Origin: Haliotis asinina
Lineage: Eukaryota > Mollusca > Gastropoda > Lepetellida > Haliotidae
Length of the DNA stretch: 64,000 bases
Assembly: GCF_037392515.1 (NCBI RefSeq)
Contig: NC_090290.1
Coordinates: 32,571,753 to 32,635,752 of the forward strand
Direction of reading: 5' to 3'
The first letter of the stretch is position 1. The number at the start of each line of letters is the position of its first letter. Below are positions 44,700-55,740 of the stretch, in pieces. The position numbers and the translations under genes were made by a program. The notes beneath the pieces were generated by a model. That model saw only the letters and a list, made by a program, of their open reading frames with translations, was not told the origin of the DNA and ran no database searches.

Positions 44700-46590
44700 A
44701 CTAGTGAGGTGGGTGACATTATTCCCATTACTTACTGTGTTTAATGATAAGAACATCTGTAAAAGCCTTATATATGTTCTGCTTACAACACTCCATAACC
44801 CAGCTCTCTGCCATTTCTTTTGTTTCACTAGCTGACCGAGCTGGTCACAGCGTAACTTCAATGTCCAGACTTTAAACTCACTTGCTGTTTTGTTCTTCTC
44901 AAGGAAGGATAAATTCTTAGGCATGGGACTTCAATGATGATGTAAGGTTGCTAGATACCTACAGTAAGTCTTTTTGTTTTTTGTATCAAAAGATTTTCAG
45001 TAATTTCTACACTGGGAATTCGGTGGCTTTGCTCCAGGGCTGTACTGCTTTGCACGTGGATGTATAGTAATTCTAACCTCAAAGGGGCAAGTCTGGATAA
45101 GCGGACAATACTGTTGTTTATTAATTTTTAGAAATTATCATATAAAGTATTATTTTTCACCATAGAGACAAGGCATTGGGTAGCTTGAAGCAGCGAAGTC
45201 TTAACGAACTAGCCACGGCCCACACCACACTAAATGTCTTTGGAACAATAATCATTTATTTCAAATATACGTCTTTGAAGGTTATGTAGACAAGGAGAAC
45301 CAGTTCTCAGTATAAAAGGACAGTACAGTGGATCACTAGAGGTAATGGGGAAGTGGGGTAGGGGTTGATGAACATATGTCTGCCATTGTAACAGTTTACT
45401 CATAAGTCAAGAATACTCAAAAATAGAAATGGTTCATATTTGTATAGAGGAAGCCTAAGTAAGTGCAGAAGTATGTAAATTAGGTCTGTGCTAAGACATT
45501 CTCATAACCAGGGAATATTACAGTTATCATTATATGAATGTTTTATTTCTTATGTAACAAAGCATTTGATTACATTAAGATACATGACACAATATCATTC
45601 ATGAACGGAATTTTTTATTAGTGAAGGCAAACGGTATGACTGATGCAATGTATAGTTGATCATGCTTTGTACCCCGAAGAAAAATAAATGAATATCATTG
45701 ACATTATACTTCCTATGCATTTCAAGCCCGCCTATCGATTTTATTTATCCACATCAGACATGTTTGACAGTATAGACTTTGTAAACATGACTTGTTATTC
45801 AGTGTCCTCAATGACAATGAACCTTACATGTAATTCCTCCCCGTGAGCACGAGTCAGTTGTTCCCTTATGATATTCTTCATCATAAACCCGGGATCCAAT
45901 TATTGCATTGCACACTGAACGTGGAGATGGAAATATATGTTTTGCGGGTTAGTTGTTGTTTTCCTTTGTTTAATCCTGAGACTGGTGTAAATGCGATGAC
46001 CATATCTCCTCGGAGCTTACGTCTTTTATTGAATGTCTATCCACACCCATAACACTTCCTGTAGGACCTGTCATGAACTGAAGCCGTCAGTGTGAGTGGA
46101 GGTAGATAAAAGTGTGAGAGAATGCAGGTTGGCACTGAACTGGAATAGTTAAAGGATAGATGTGGGCGAGAGATAACAGGAGTCCCGTCAACAAAATATA
46201 AACTTGAATAGTTTTTCTTGTTTGGTTTTCTGTTTTACCTACCAAGTAACACATTTACAAACACAAAACCACCTACCCATTCATGATTTATGTACTCTAT
46301 TTAGGTATTATTAAAGAGTCTCGCATAATGTATTCAAAACTATTACACTGTTTCTTAACTTTCCCTCACAAATAAGAAATTTCAAAAATTAAACACAACT
46401 GTCTGTAAATATATTTCATATGCAGTTAGGTACAATATAAGGTAGGAAATATGCGTATTAATGCAGGAAACATCTTCATGAAATGAAGTAAAAGTCATGA
46501 AGGATAGTTTAGTCTTAAACCAGGAACTGGTCTTATGTGCATGTGTTTGTACTTTTTTTCAAAATATTAAATCAACGTATTTTTGACACA
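44700..46590. other. Non-coding stretch
   Basis: An 82-codon minus frame at 44,676-44,924 has no recognisable motif. Nothing else seen. Confidence 0.3.
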
Positions 46591-46593
46591 GTT

Positions 46594-46620
46594 GTATACA
46601 CACACACACACAAACACACA

Positions 46621-46663
<43 letters not shown>
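46594..46663. repeat. (CA)n microsatellite
   Basis: About 35 CA dinucleotides interrupted by two AAACA steps. Confidence 0.97.
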
Positions 46664-46665
<2 letters not shown>

Positions 46666-46669
46666 TTAA

Positions 46670-47655
46670 ATCTGAGACAGTTCAGGGGTCAAAAACATGC
46701 CCAGGTGGGAGTCAGTTACTGCTTTGAATGTTAACAAAACACAAGCACATGCATGATACTGTATTATTACACTAGACGTAATGTCAGGAATATCACAACT
46801 GTTACACACATTTCAAACTGTTAACTTTCCTTAAAGAAATTCATTGCACAACAGTTCACATACAGAGAACAATTAGTATGCCTTTAAAAGATGTTATAAT
46901 GCATCCTGATTTGGGTGTTAAGAGTTGTCCCTAGACATCAGCTGAGAGGCTACACTTCTACTGTATGTTACCCAGTGTTTCACATCATTCTGACACACAT
47001 GTAACAGGTAACAGTGTGGTTACAGAAGTGTTCAAGCTTGTTTAAATTAATCCCAAAGTTTAATTTCTGGTGTGCATCAGTGGTGATATACTATTTTAAT
47101 ACTCTATAACAGAAATCCGACGTGTGAAAGTTAACTACCACATATCTTGATATGGGTCATTGGCTTTGATCTTGTTCGCGTAAAGGGGTGCTATCTTTCC
47201 GCGTCAGAATCCCAAGTCTTTCTACGTTCACTGCAAACCCAACTGCTTGAAATTGAAACCAAACTCATTTAGGTTTTTACACAGTTTTGACAATCAAAAC
47301 CAAAGCGAATCGAAACGTATCGCGTTGGATATATAACGTACAACTGTAATTAAAAGCAGCACGAATTGTAAAGGTTCACACATATACACTCATCATGAAT
47401 ATCTGTATTATGAACATTGCTGGTAAACTTTAGCAGAAAACACAAGCTTTGTACGAATTAACAGTTAGAGACATCTGATAACACAACATTCCTAGGTGAT
47501 AAATACTTTTAATAGACATCTTTAGAACATCTAAGCATGGAACGGAAAACAGCACCTTAATTCTCGTATATCTAATATGTACTGGAAACGTATTATCCTT
47601 TGCATGTGTATGATTATATATGATTTGTAAAACCTCCAGCACCGTCTTTCTTCGT
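46670..47655. other. Non-coding stretch
   Basis: Nothing recognised. Confidence 0.3.
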
Positions 47656-47663
47656 TTTCACAG

Positions 47664-47726
47664 CTGAAAGTATAAATCAATACACCAGTGCGGGATCTGT
47701 TCAAGTTACTGTTCATCTCGACCATG
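47664..47726 (+). CDS. Possible orphan exon
   Basis: A 63-nt segment with a strong acceptor (CTTTCTTCGTTTTCACAG) and near-consensus donor (ATG|GTAAGTAAG). It is open in one frame (ESINQYTSAGSVQVTVHLDH). Length is divisible by three (phase 1 to phase 1). No neighbouring exon or family was recognised, so this rests only on the splice signals. Confidence 0.25.
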
Positions 47727-47869
47727 GTAAGTAAGAAAATATCTTCCAGAGCATTCTCTATTACAATTCTCTTTACGCCAGCTGCTTACTGACTTGCTAA
47801 TCCGACATCGTACAAATTATCAAATGGTGGACCAGGCGTCTTATGAAACTATCAGTATGCCTTATGTCC

Positions 47870-48310
47870 AACTCTTTAATTCACTAGAATTATCACTCTA
47901 TCGTATGTATCATTCACAATAATTATTACGCTGACATATGTATTATGTCTATGTCATTCCCTAGAATTACAGCTACCAGGTGTATAGTTATATCATTCAC
48001 TGAAATTATCACGGTGGAAATGTATATAACTATAGCATTCACTATAATTATCACTCTACCATATGTAAAACGTGTGATATTTCACTAAAGTATCACTCAG
48101 ACATAAAGTCTGCCATATATGCAGTTATCGCATTCAAAAGAATTTACTCTGACATATGTGTCATGCCATTCACCAGAATTATCCATCTGCCATATGTGTA
48201 GTTATAGCATTCACTAGAATAATCATTTTACCAAATATATTTTTAGCATTCACTAGAATAATCTCCCTGACGAATGTAAATGTTATTACACACATTAGAA
48301 TGACCACTCT
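47870..48310. repeat. Degenerate minisatellite, CATTCACTAGAATTATCACT units
   Basis: Around ten copies of a 32-55 bp unit combining TTCACTAGAATTATCACTCT with ACCATATGTATAGTTATAGC, heavily diverged in length and sequence. It borders the Tc1 relic. Confidence 0.85.
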
Positions 48311-48317
48311 GCTGTCA

Positions 48318-48550
48318 TGGAATGTTTTGCCATGTTCTCTGTAACGCCTATTCACGGTCATCCAGAGTCTGGGGGTGAGCATGGGGGCTGTAAACACGAC
48401 TTCCAATAATGTCCCAAGCATGTTCAGTGGGATTAAGATCAGGTGGCCTTGCAGGCCAGTCTGTTTCTCAGGCATCATCATACACGGAGGGACAATATCA
48501 ATCATAAACATGAAGTTAGGACTCGCTTGTTGTACCAGAGGAATCATTAC
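48318..48550 (-). mobile_element. Tc1/mariner transposase fragment
   Basis: Minus strand 48,462-48,358 reads DWPARPPDLNPTEHAWDIIG then SRVYSPHAHPQTLDD, and continues past one stop with ALQRTWQNIP. This is the C-terminal DLNPIEH.WD block with the catalytic Glu. Upstream, a garbled block (PNFMFMIDIVPP) corresponds to F.DDNAPPH. Dead relic. Confidence 0.88.
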
Positions 48551-48559
48551 ATGTAGCTT

Positions 48560-51500
48560 TTATGTGTGAAATGTGGGTCGCGTTCGTGCCACACATTTCG
48601 AATGTGTTTTTTTCTGAGGGCGCTTGTGTTCGGGTGATGCTATCAATGTTATCAATGCTTTCGACTTTAGGACAAAATCCCTAGGACAAAACCCCCAAAC
48701 ATGTTTTAGCTTCTGGGTGATTGACTTCTTTTCATTGAATCAGTAATAAGGATTATAAGTGATATAGATTAACAGGCTTCATCAATTAACTTAGTATTTC
48801 GTATGTAAACATTATTAAGGGTGAAGCTTCATTATTTATTTCAAGAGAACTAAAAGTGTAATCAATCAACTTAGTATATAGATATGTAAACATTATTAAG
48901 TATTTCAACTCACTGTCACTATACAACTGGTATACATATATGCTCCATAAACTAAGCAAGCAGCAGCATTCTAGCATGGAGTTACTGAAGAAAACTAAAG
49001 GTGGTATATTTGAATAATACACAATCATTATTCATTTGGCGTTTTGGGGTTTTTGTCCTACATGATGGGCTTTTTGTCAACAGGGGATTTTGCATACATA
49101 GTCCAAGAGGAGAATCTCAAAAGGGACCTAGAAATAGGATTTCATAGCTTCCCCAGTACTGATTTGGTTACACTATTTTCAATTAGTATGATGTCTTGGG
49201 TTCATGAAAAAGGCCTGTAATACTCTCAGATTGTGGTATCAGTTTTCTTTAGCAGGCCAGTTTATGTGGTGGGGGTCTGTGAGCATTTTCATGACATTTG
49301 GTTTGCTGCCCAACAACATCTCAAGGTTAATCATAGATAGTTTTACTACTATCAATCTGATCACTTTCATTTTGACTGTTGTGTACTGCTAAAGGACTTA
49401 GAACTTTTTGACATATTTTTGCTTTCGAAAATAATCAAACTGGCAGCCATTTTTGCCGCCATCTCGGCAGTTAAATTTACATAAAAATTGACACCGAATG
49501 TGTCCATTTACATCCAATGTTGATACTTTTGATGTTTTTTTGACACTTTTCTCTTCTAGAGTGGTGGCGTGGACACCAAACAAGTAGTTTTTGTATGGTC
49601 ATGTCGTAGGAACATAATGTTTTACAGCTTGTTCTTTGAGACGGGAGATTTTAGCGATTCATTTTTCATGGAAATGTGTGGTGGTGATTTATTTATTGAA
49701 AGTTTACATTATTCTTGTAACTAGAATCAGTTGTTTTTGTTTCCTGTTTACATCTAGAGTGACAGCATGTTATATGGAATTATAACATATATTACCCAGA
49801 ATTCAAAATGGTTGCCAAGATGGCCGCCAGTGCAGTTTTACTACTTATCTACTTATACATAGCAGAGGACTAAGTTTGTACTGTTACGAGTGTAAACAAA
49901 CAATTCATTTGATGTCAAATGTTTTATATAATATCGAAAAAGAACAAAAATTCAATGGTATGGTTTATGAAAGCGTCATTTGCCTAAACTAGTTGATGAA
50001 ATAACATCATCCAAAGAAAACTATGCTTCAAGGCTCATAACTGCGTCTAAGCTCTAGTTGAACAAGGTCGGCGAAGCAGGGATACAGCTGCCCCCTATAA
50101 TATTTTTATAAGTTACTTTTTATGCATAAACGTATAATTGATACAACACTCTTTTAATGTTAATAATGCTCCCCTAATTGAGAAATGATAACTTCGATAC
50201 ATTCAGAAGCTTACAATTAACTCTCTTCTCTTTCTGTCATATCATATGCCACATCATGTCAGAATTTGAGTCATCTACAAGCCAAAGCTGTTCGGGCAAC
50301 AATCACAACAATCACCTGCCATAAGAGTCGGTCAAAGTAGGGGAGCGAATGAAACATGATCGTCAACGGCACAAGAAGTCAAGATTGTTCGTAAAAACAC
50401 ACCACTATCAAGACATTGGGACAAATCAGCAAGTCTTGTCTTGTCGCACATACGAACGAACGATGGGGTTCTGTTAGTCCGGCCATGCTAGATGTTGGTA
50501 GTCCCGAAGCACACCATGGTACATTTGTAGTTCTTAGGACGTTCTGACTTGTCTTAACAATAACTGTTAAAAAAGAGATTGGATGGAATAGAACGTGTAA
50601 TGATTATATAAATTACGATGCTCTCGTTTGATCATAATCAGTTGTCAGTATGTCTACCTCTTCTGTGCCCAATCCCCGGACAGTTGGTATTACGTATAGA
50701 CTGGGAAGAAATGCGCCTTCACCCCATGTGAACAAAGTTAATCAAACATGGGTGGGTGATTCTAATGAAATTGTAGGACTCATGATCATCAAGGCGGAGA
50801 TCCTGTGTCATTTGACGAAATGTTCCACAGCTGATGGCATCTCAGGTTAAAGCCAGTTTCTCACCAAAGAAGTTCTTTTTCGTTTCCTCCTTTCTTGCTA
50901 TACCAACCCATTGTACTCTTGTTCTGCTTCCAACAAAAATTGAAGGAAATAAGCATTCAGCATGTTGATAGTTGCAAATTTGTTCATGTTTCACAGGCAG
51001 AATTTTTTTATCCCAAATGGAGAACATGTTAAAAACACATGTCTGTATACCCTACCGTGTCATATCATAATGCACACAGTGTTGACATAGTAAGACCTGT
51101 GTGAGACCTACATAAACGCAGAACGGGTAGAACTTGATGAGAATCCATTTGCGCTCTTGCAGAACCGAGTAGAAATGTACTACAAACTTCTTAAGAACAA
51201 ATCATTTGGATTTGAGAATATTTGCCCGGAATACCAAAGTAACTAAGAACATAATGCGGTCGAGTTTCGTCTGTCTGCGAACGGAGCTGACCCGGTGGAA
51301 ACTGTACAAACGTATTGCAACTGATGTCCAACTATATTATGTCTGCACACATCCCCATTACGTATGAATTACGGCGATTCCGTTCGTCAGACGGCAATCT
51401 TGTTTAAGGTGTGTTATCACTTCGTACCATTTTAGAACATGTAGAACATTGGACAATGGGAATTGTCTTACTGAAGTCATCTGAAACTCACCAACTACAT

Positions 51501-52000
51501 TCACACAATTAGGTCACAATCAGGATTTTGTCGGTCATTATATCTTGTGGACAGTTTGAATATAAAACCGTCCCAAATCAAATCTTTCATTAACCTGACA
51601 GCGTCTTATTAACACCTTGTGGAAACAGGTCAAAACACTTCAATGTAATGTCAGAGAATGTTCCAGATTGTATACGCATACAACGCGGCCATCAAATCCC
51701 CACGTCCAGACTAAACTGAGTAAGTGAGTGAAGTGTTTTGACAATTAGTGTACGTTTGATCCTCCAAAATGTTAGTTTTAAAGCCATTCTCAAGGATTCT
51801 CACGTTTAGTGAAGTCCTATATTATTATGTCATCATTTTGTGCAGTTGATCCAGTCTACCGACTATGCCCTTCCCCGAAACAAGACACAAGAAAGGTCAT
51901 TAAAACATCGGAATTTCACAAGAATATCTTTAAATTTTAAGGGAATAAATCGGACTTTGATACAATTATATAAAACATGTATTAATTTATATGTTCTATT
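48560..52000. other. Non-coding stretch
   Basis: Contains a 27-bp segment (49,219-49,245) repeated in inverse orientation at 59,472-59,498. A short duplication of AACTTAGTAT...TATGTAAACATTATTAAG lies near 48,787 and 48,866. No gene recognised. Confidence 0.35.
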
Positions 52001-52004
52001 GTCT

Positions 52005-52175
52005 GCAACCAGATCTTAATACACGCATGGGCAATGTACGATTATTCAAAACCAGATTTAATCCATAAATGTACAATCTACGATCATTTAGATGCAAATC
52101 TGCATAAACAGATGTACAATCTACGGTTATGTAAAACCAGATCTAAATCCACAAATGTTTAACCTACAGTGCACG
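52005..52175. repeat. Minisatellite, ~45-55-bp ACCAGATCTTAATCCA... units
   Basis: Four imperfect copies of a unit containing AACCAGATCTAAATCCA and AAATGTACAATCTACGATTA. Confidence 0.8.
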
Positions 52176-52661
52176 ATGACTGGAAGATGCATCCACACTA
52201 TGACTTGTATCAACGTGATAGCTGATTCTGCAAAAGTACATGTACCTGAAAATGTAGCCAAGAGGTATTCTAAACACAGGCTAGTAAACATAACATCTTA
52301 TCATCTGGAAAAAATAGCTGACTAGGAGCAAGAATTAGCTCTGAAACGTGGTAAAAAGAACAAAAAAGAAGTACTGTTATCAATAAAAGGCGTCATGTGT
52401 TTAAAGTTATATTGTTGTTGTGTTTTTAGAATATCGCAAAACTGGGAGTATACCATATGTACTTTGCAAATCACCTAGATGTCAATATTGTAGTTTCAAA
52501 TGCATATTCCTTTAACGTAAAATTCATCCATATCGAGAGATTTAATTCATTCAAATCCGTGGATGTTGTGGTGTACCCATGTAATGCCGGTGGTGGTGCG
52601 CCACGTATTGGTGAATGTGATGGTGGTGTCTCATGTACATATATGGCGGTGTCCCATGTTG

Positions 52662-53131
52662 AGATGATTTCTCACTTTAAACAAAAGTAAACCAGACATA
52701 GTGAAATTAATATTTCGAATCCACGTAATTTTATCTTGTCAGTTGAAAATTTAAGTCTTAGAATTTTATTCAGCAAAGGATAAAAGTTGTTTACCAAACG
52801 ATCATAAATTGAAATCGTTATCACTGGTTCGCATTGCAAGGGGGTAAGCGCAGCAGTTTGAACTTTGAAACTAGAGCACTTGAGGCACGTGATGAGCGTT
52901 AACTTAGACCAACCCAAATTCTTCTCGGCGTTTTATTTAATGTGCATACCCCCTTGTAATACAAACAAAGAAAGTGATTTGAAATTATGATCGTTTGTTA
53001 AACAACTTTCATCCTAAGTTGAATACAATTCTGAGAATTAAATGTTCAGTTGGCAAGGTAAAATTATAAGAATTTGCGATCTTAATTTCACTTTATTCGA
53101 TTTACTCTTTTGTTTAAAGAGACATTCATCT
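52662..53131. mobile_element. Foldback/MITE-like element with ~190-bp imperfect TIRs
   Basis: The left arm from AGATGATTTCTCACTTTAAA through AAAAGTTGTTTACCAAACGATCATAA to about 52,850 is matched, inverted, by about 52,930-53,131 (TTATGATCGTTTGTTAAACAACTTT, CTCTTTTGTTTAAAGAGACA). By eye the arms are well conserved but imperfect, with a ~80-base spacer. No coding capacity. It ends about 360 bases before the large palindrome. Confidence 0.8.
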
Positions 53132-53483
53132 ATACGTTTTCACGGCAAACAGACTGTAATCGCAGAATGACACGAGTGAGTCACGAATGCGATGAGCAGG
53201 GAGAAGCACAGAGCAATTTACAACATTCCCACCTACGGACGACAGTTTGTTGTAATTCATTTGAATTGAATGATCCATACACCTGTCACTTTAACTTGTA
53301 ATTAACTTGTAATTTTAAATTTACAATGCGTCATACCTGTATTGTATTAGCAGTTGATTATGTTTTAATTATATCGTCTTACATAAATAAGTCTGTAATT
53401 AATTAAAGATTTTTTTGTTTAATTTTGTTTCAATAAAGAATATTATCAGGTCTTACTTGGCTCACGCTAAATCAGAAAACATG

Positions 53484-53489
53484 TCTCTG
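53484..53489. repeat. Left candidate target-site duplication TCTCTG
   Basis: TCTCTG immediately precedes AGTAGTATAGGG, the outer end of the palindrome. The same six bases occur at the other end (58,091-58,096). One base at each side overlaps the inverted-repeat match. Confidence 0.65.
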
Positions 53490-53572
53490 AGTAGTATAGG
53501 GAATGGTGAGAAAAACCGGTAGCGGGTACACTTTGCTCAGAAGCTTCGGAGTATAGCTAATTCTGCTACCAG

Positions 53573-53660
53573 CATATATATTCAACAAGACCCTTTCGAT
53601 AAGACCACTTTTCGGCTGCTCCCAATTACTCCCAATTATAGTGTATTCCCAATTAGAGCT
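53573..53660 (+). promoter_or_regulatory. Promoter region of outer gene, left arm, with three TCCCAATTA repeats
   Basis: CATATATATTC at 53,573-53,583 is TATA-like. TCCCAATTA occurs at 53,620-53,628, 53,630-53,638 and 53,647-53,655, directly before the first ATG. The spacing (10 then 17 bases) is suggestive of protein binding sites. Confidence 0.45.
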
Positions 53661-54848
53661 ATGCGGGTACATAGACATAGAAATATGCCAGGAACCAAGC
53701 TCTCGCGAGAAGCATATACCGAGATCCGATCGGGTCGTTTGTCCATTCGGGAAGCGAAGAGGAAGTATCACATATCGCAAGCTCGATACACACGAATCCG
53801 AGGTGGTATAGACAAGCCCACAACTCCCGATATATCCGAAGACTTGGAGGCCCTGCTGCAGAAGTGTCGCCCTATGTTGCTTTCCGACCGAGAGAAACAA
53901 ATCCTGGAGCAATCGGGACACACCTTCTACGAACACTACCAGATCCCCAAACAGTTTCTCGAACTCTACTTGCTGTGCTTTCGTCCACTAGTAGAAGCCG
54001 GCAAAATAGTTGATTTCGTCTACATCTGCCCACCCAACCAATTTCGACCCTCGGCGGGCAAACTCCGAATCATTCTCGCTGATAACTGCTATCCGGGCCC
54101 CAAGGACAGACACAACCGATGCACCGACTGCCTAGCCACTCTATCGGAACTGCCTGCTCTCTTCGGACCCGACAACTCTACGTGCAAGTGTGGTGCCACC
54201 GACCACTGCGTCGACAGCAAGAAATGCATTCTCTGGGAACAGAAAGCGATAGACTACACACCCCAGGAGCGACTTCCACTCGAGGTTCCAGAAGAGATCG
54301 AGGTTGGCAGCTGTTGTGTGAATATAGAGAACCTATACGACAACGCCTGCCTTTTCTGGAGCATAAAATACGCACTCCTCATCAACAAATTGATGGACTG
54401 TTGTACGTGTAAGGAGAAAGAGTCTTGTATCTTATGGCGGTTATCGGAGAAAGCAGAGGTACCACAGGGGCGGGGTAATATTTGGCATACCCCATTACCC
54501 GACTATGGTGGACCCAAGCATATGGAAGTAGCACCCCCTCCATGTAGCGAACACAAAAAAGCTGCGAACGTCCCAGAAGGAGTCTACTTATGCAAAAAGT
54601 TTGCTGTAGCGGGACACGAAGGGAAGAACCGGCTGTTATTGCTACTCGATCCCCCGACTGGGGAAACGATTCCAGTCTATGGCTACAAGATACGAGAAAC
54701 GATTCGGGCTGCCGGGGGAATAGAACGCCTACGGTTAGTGCGGGAACCGTTTCTATGCAAGCTCGGTAAAATCTGCTACTCACCTATATCAGAAAAGAAA
54801 GACGATAGAGAAATCGAATTACTGCTTCCAGACATTGGACGAGAATAG
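53661..54848 (+). CDS. Outer gene of palindrome, left arm: HTH-like plus Cys-rich protein, 395 aa
   Basis: Function unknown. Residues 14-48 (KLSREAYTEIRSGRLSIREA onward) look like a recombinase/homeodomain-like helix-turn-helix and resemble the N-terminus of the inner gene. Residues 143-189 and 218-256 are Cys-rich. Two parts end alike: C-K-C-x5-C-x5-C-ILW (175-192) and C-T-C-x5-C-ILW (248-259), plausibly zinc-binding. No membrane segment is seen. A second in-frame ATG at 53,685 (MPGTKLSR) aligns with the inner gene start (MPPRRDLS) and may be the real start, giving 387 aa. The frame is intact, and the right-arm copy differs by one synonymous base. Its 3' end faces the inner gene across a 138-bp gap. 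I cannot assign a family. Confidence 0.8.
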   Translation: MRVHRHRNMPGTKLSREAYTEIRSGRLSIREAKRKYHISQARYTRIRGGIDKPTTPDISEDLEALLQKCRPMLLSDREKQILEQSGHTFYEHYQIPKQFLELYLLCFRPLVEAGKIVDFVYICPPNQFRPSAGKLRIILADNCYPGPKDRHNRCTDCLATLSELPALFGPDNSTCKCGATDHCVDSKKCILWEQKAIDYTPQERLPLEVPEEIEVGSCCVNIENLYDNACLFWSIKYALLINKLMDCCTCKEKESCILWRLSEKAEVPQGRGNIWHTPLPDYGGPKHMEVAPPPCSEHKKAANVPEGVYLCKKFAVAGHEGKNRLLLLLDPPTGETIPVYGYKIRETIRAAGGIERLRLVREPFLCKLGKICYSPISEKKDDREIELLLPDIGRE

Positions 54849-54986
54849 GTCCGGCAGCTCGCCTAGTATTTTGGTAGATGCAGTCGTGGGCTTACAAAGG
54901 ACGAATACTTATCTAGGCTAGTTTTTCGTATTCCAACTGCTTTTCGTGGTACCCTACTACTTTTTTCCCTCAAAAAAAACAACACT
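54849..54986. other. Gap between convergent genes, left arm
   Basis: 138 bp between the 3' ends of the outer and inner genes. It contains CCCTACTACTTTTTTCCCTC and an A-run (CAAAAAAAACAAC). No AATAAA seen on either strand, so 3'-end signals must lie in the coding parts or be non-canonical. Identical in the right arm (56,595-56,732). Confidence 0.5.
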
Positions 54987-55652
54987 CTACTGCATAATGA
55001 AGGGATCCCCACGTTTCGTCTTGGGTGTTTCTACCTTCTCGGTCGGTGTGTGCACTGATTTGCTGTGCTTCCAGGTCTTGTAGACGACCTTCCAGAGAAA
55101 AACAGCGGCTAGCGAAAGGTAGGTCCACCTTTGGGCTGTTTCTAGTATCTGCCGCACCTTCTGAATATCCAGATGGGTCTCTTCTTGTTCCTCCTCAACG
55201 TTTTCTATTTCCTCTTCCTCATTGTCCTTATCCAGCATCGACAAGATGTCGACCAACAAATTCGTGGTTTGCTCCATATGAGCCGACAACGTATTCGTGG
55301 TTTGTTCCAAACGAGCCGACATCGCTGCAGTTTGCTTCACACTAGCCTCTAGCCTCCCCAAGCGGTTGTAGAAGTCCTGGATGGTGGACACAGTCGGCTC
55401 TGCAGCAGGCAATACGCTCTCGCTAGGGGGTAAGATGGCCGCAGGCAATACGCTGCCGGCAGACGTCTCACTAGCGGGAGCAGGCAATGCGTCTGTGCTG
55501 GTCGGAGGTTCTACAGCAGGCTCTCGCCATATGTCGTAGAGTCTTGTGGATCCAATACCGAAGCGCTTTTTGACCTCGCTTGCTGGGAGCACCCCTCGAA
55601 GGGAGCGTATTTCTTGGACCTTTTCCGAAGACAAATCTCTTCTTGGTGGCAT
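54987..55652 (-). CDS. Inner gene of palindrome, left arm: HTH-like, coiled-coil, membrane-segment protein, 221 aa
   Basis: Function unknown. Residues 7-43 (DLSSEKVQEIRSLRGVLPAS onward to RLYDIWRE) form a helix-turn-helix-like unit similar to residues 14-48 of the outer gene. Residues 45-88 are a Pro/Ala/Ser linker with repeated LPA. Residues 92-140 are helical with an 11-residue near-repeat (RLEQTTNTLSA / HMEQTTNLLVD), probably coiled coil. Residues 144-158 are almost all acidic. Residues 177-191 (TYLSLAAVFLWKVVY) are hydrophobic and could be a short membrane anchor, followed by a basic tail. This layout suggests a DNA-binding protein tethered to a membrane, which is inference. The start lies behind a TATA-like region in the palindrome centre. 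Confidence 0.78.
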   Translation of the reverse strand: MPPRRDLSSEKVQEIRSLRGVLPASEVKKRFGIGSTRLYDIWREPAVEPPTSTDALPAPASETSAGSVLPAAILPPSESVLPAAEPTVSTIQDFYNRLGRLEASVKQTAAMSARLEQTTNTLSAHMEQTTNLLVDILSMLDKDNEEEEIENVEEEQEETHLDIQKVRQILETAQRWTYLSLAAVFLWKVVYKTWKHSKSVHTPTEKVETPKTKRGDPFIMQ

Positions 55653-55740
55653 GGGGTGTTTTTCCTGGGAATATATATATATACCATACTTCCTACTTGT
55701 CTATATAGGAACCAATCCTCTCCCAGGAAACTTCTAATAA
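55653..55740 (-). promoter_or_regulatory. Left half of divergent central promoter
   Basis: Reading toward the inner gene: TTTCCTGGGA (complement of TCCCAGGAAA at 55,721-55,730), CCTATATAG (TATA-like), then TATATATATATA and TCCCAGGAAA (plus-strand TTTCCTGGGA at 55,661-55,670), then ATG. The two 10-bp motifs are exact inverted copies 50 bp apart, bracketing the TATA-like boxes. Confidence 0.55.

Noticed and set aside
44676-44924. 82-aa minus-strand frame as a gene start
   Set aside because: It contains a good GTGAGT donor after 43 bases and an ATG, but nothing recognisable and no partner exon.
46537-46734. 65-aa His/Thr-rich protein
   Set aside because: Driven by the (CA)n microsatellite.
54382-54783. 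133-aa, 106-aa, 97-aa and 154/156-aa frames on the opposite strands within the palindrome arms
   Set aside because: All lie antisense or out of frame to the 395-aa and 221-aa genes and show no independent motif. The 154/156-aa frame also runs out of the element into host DNA.
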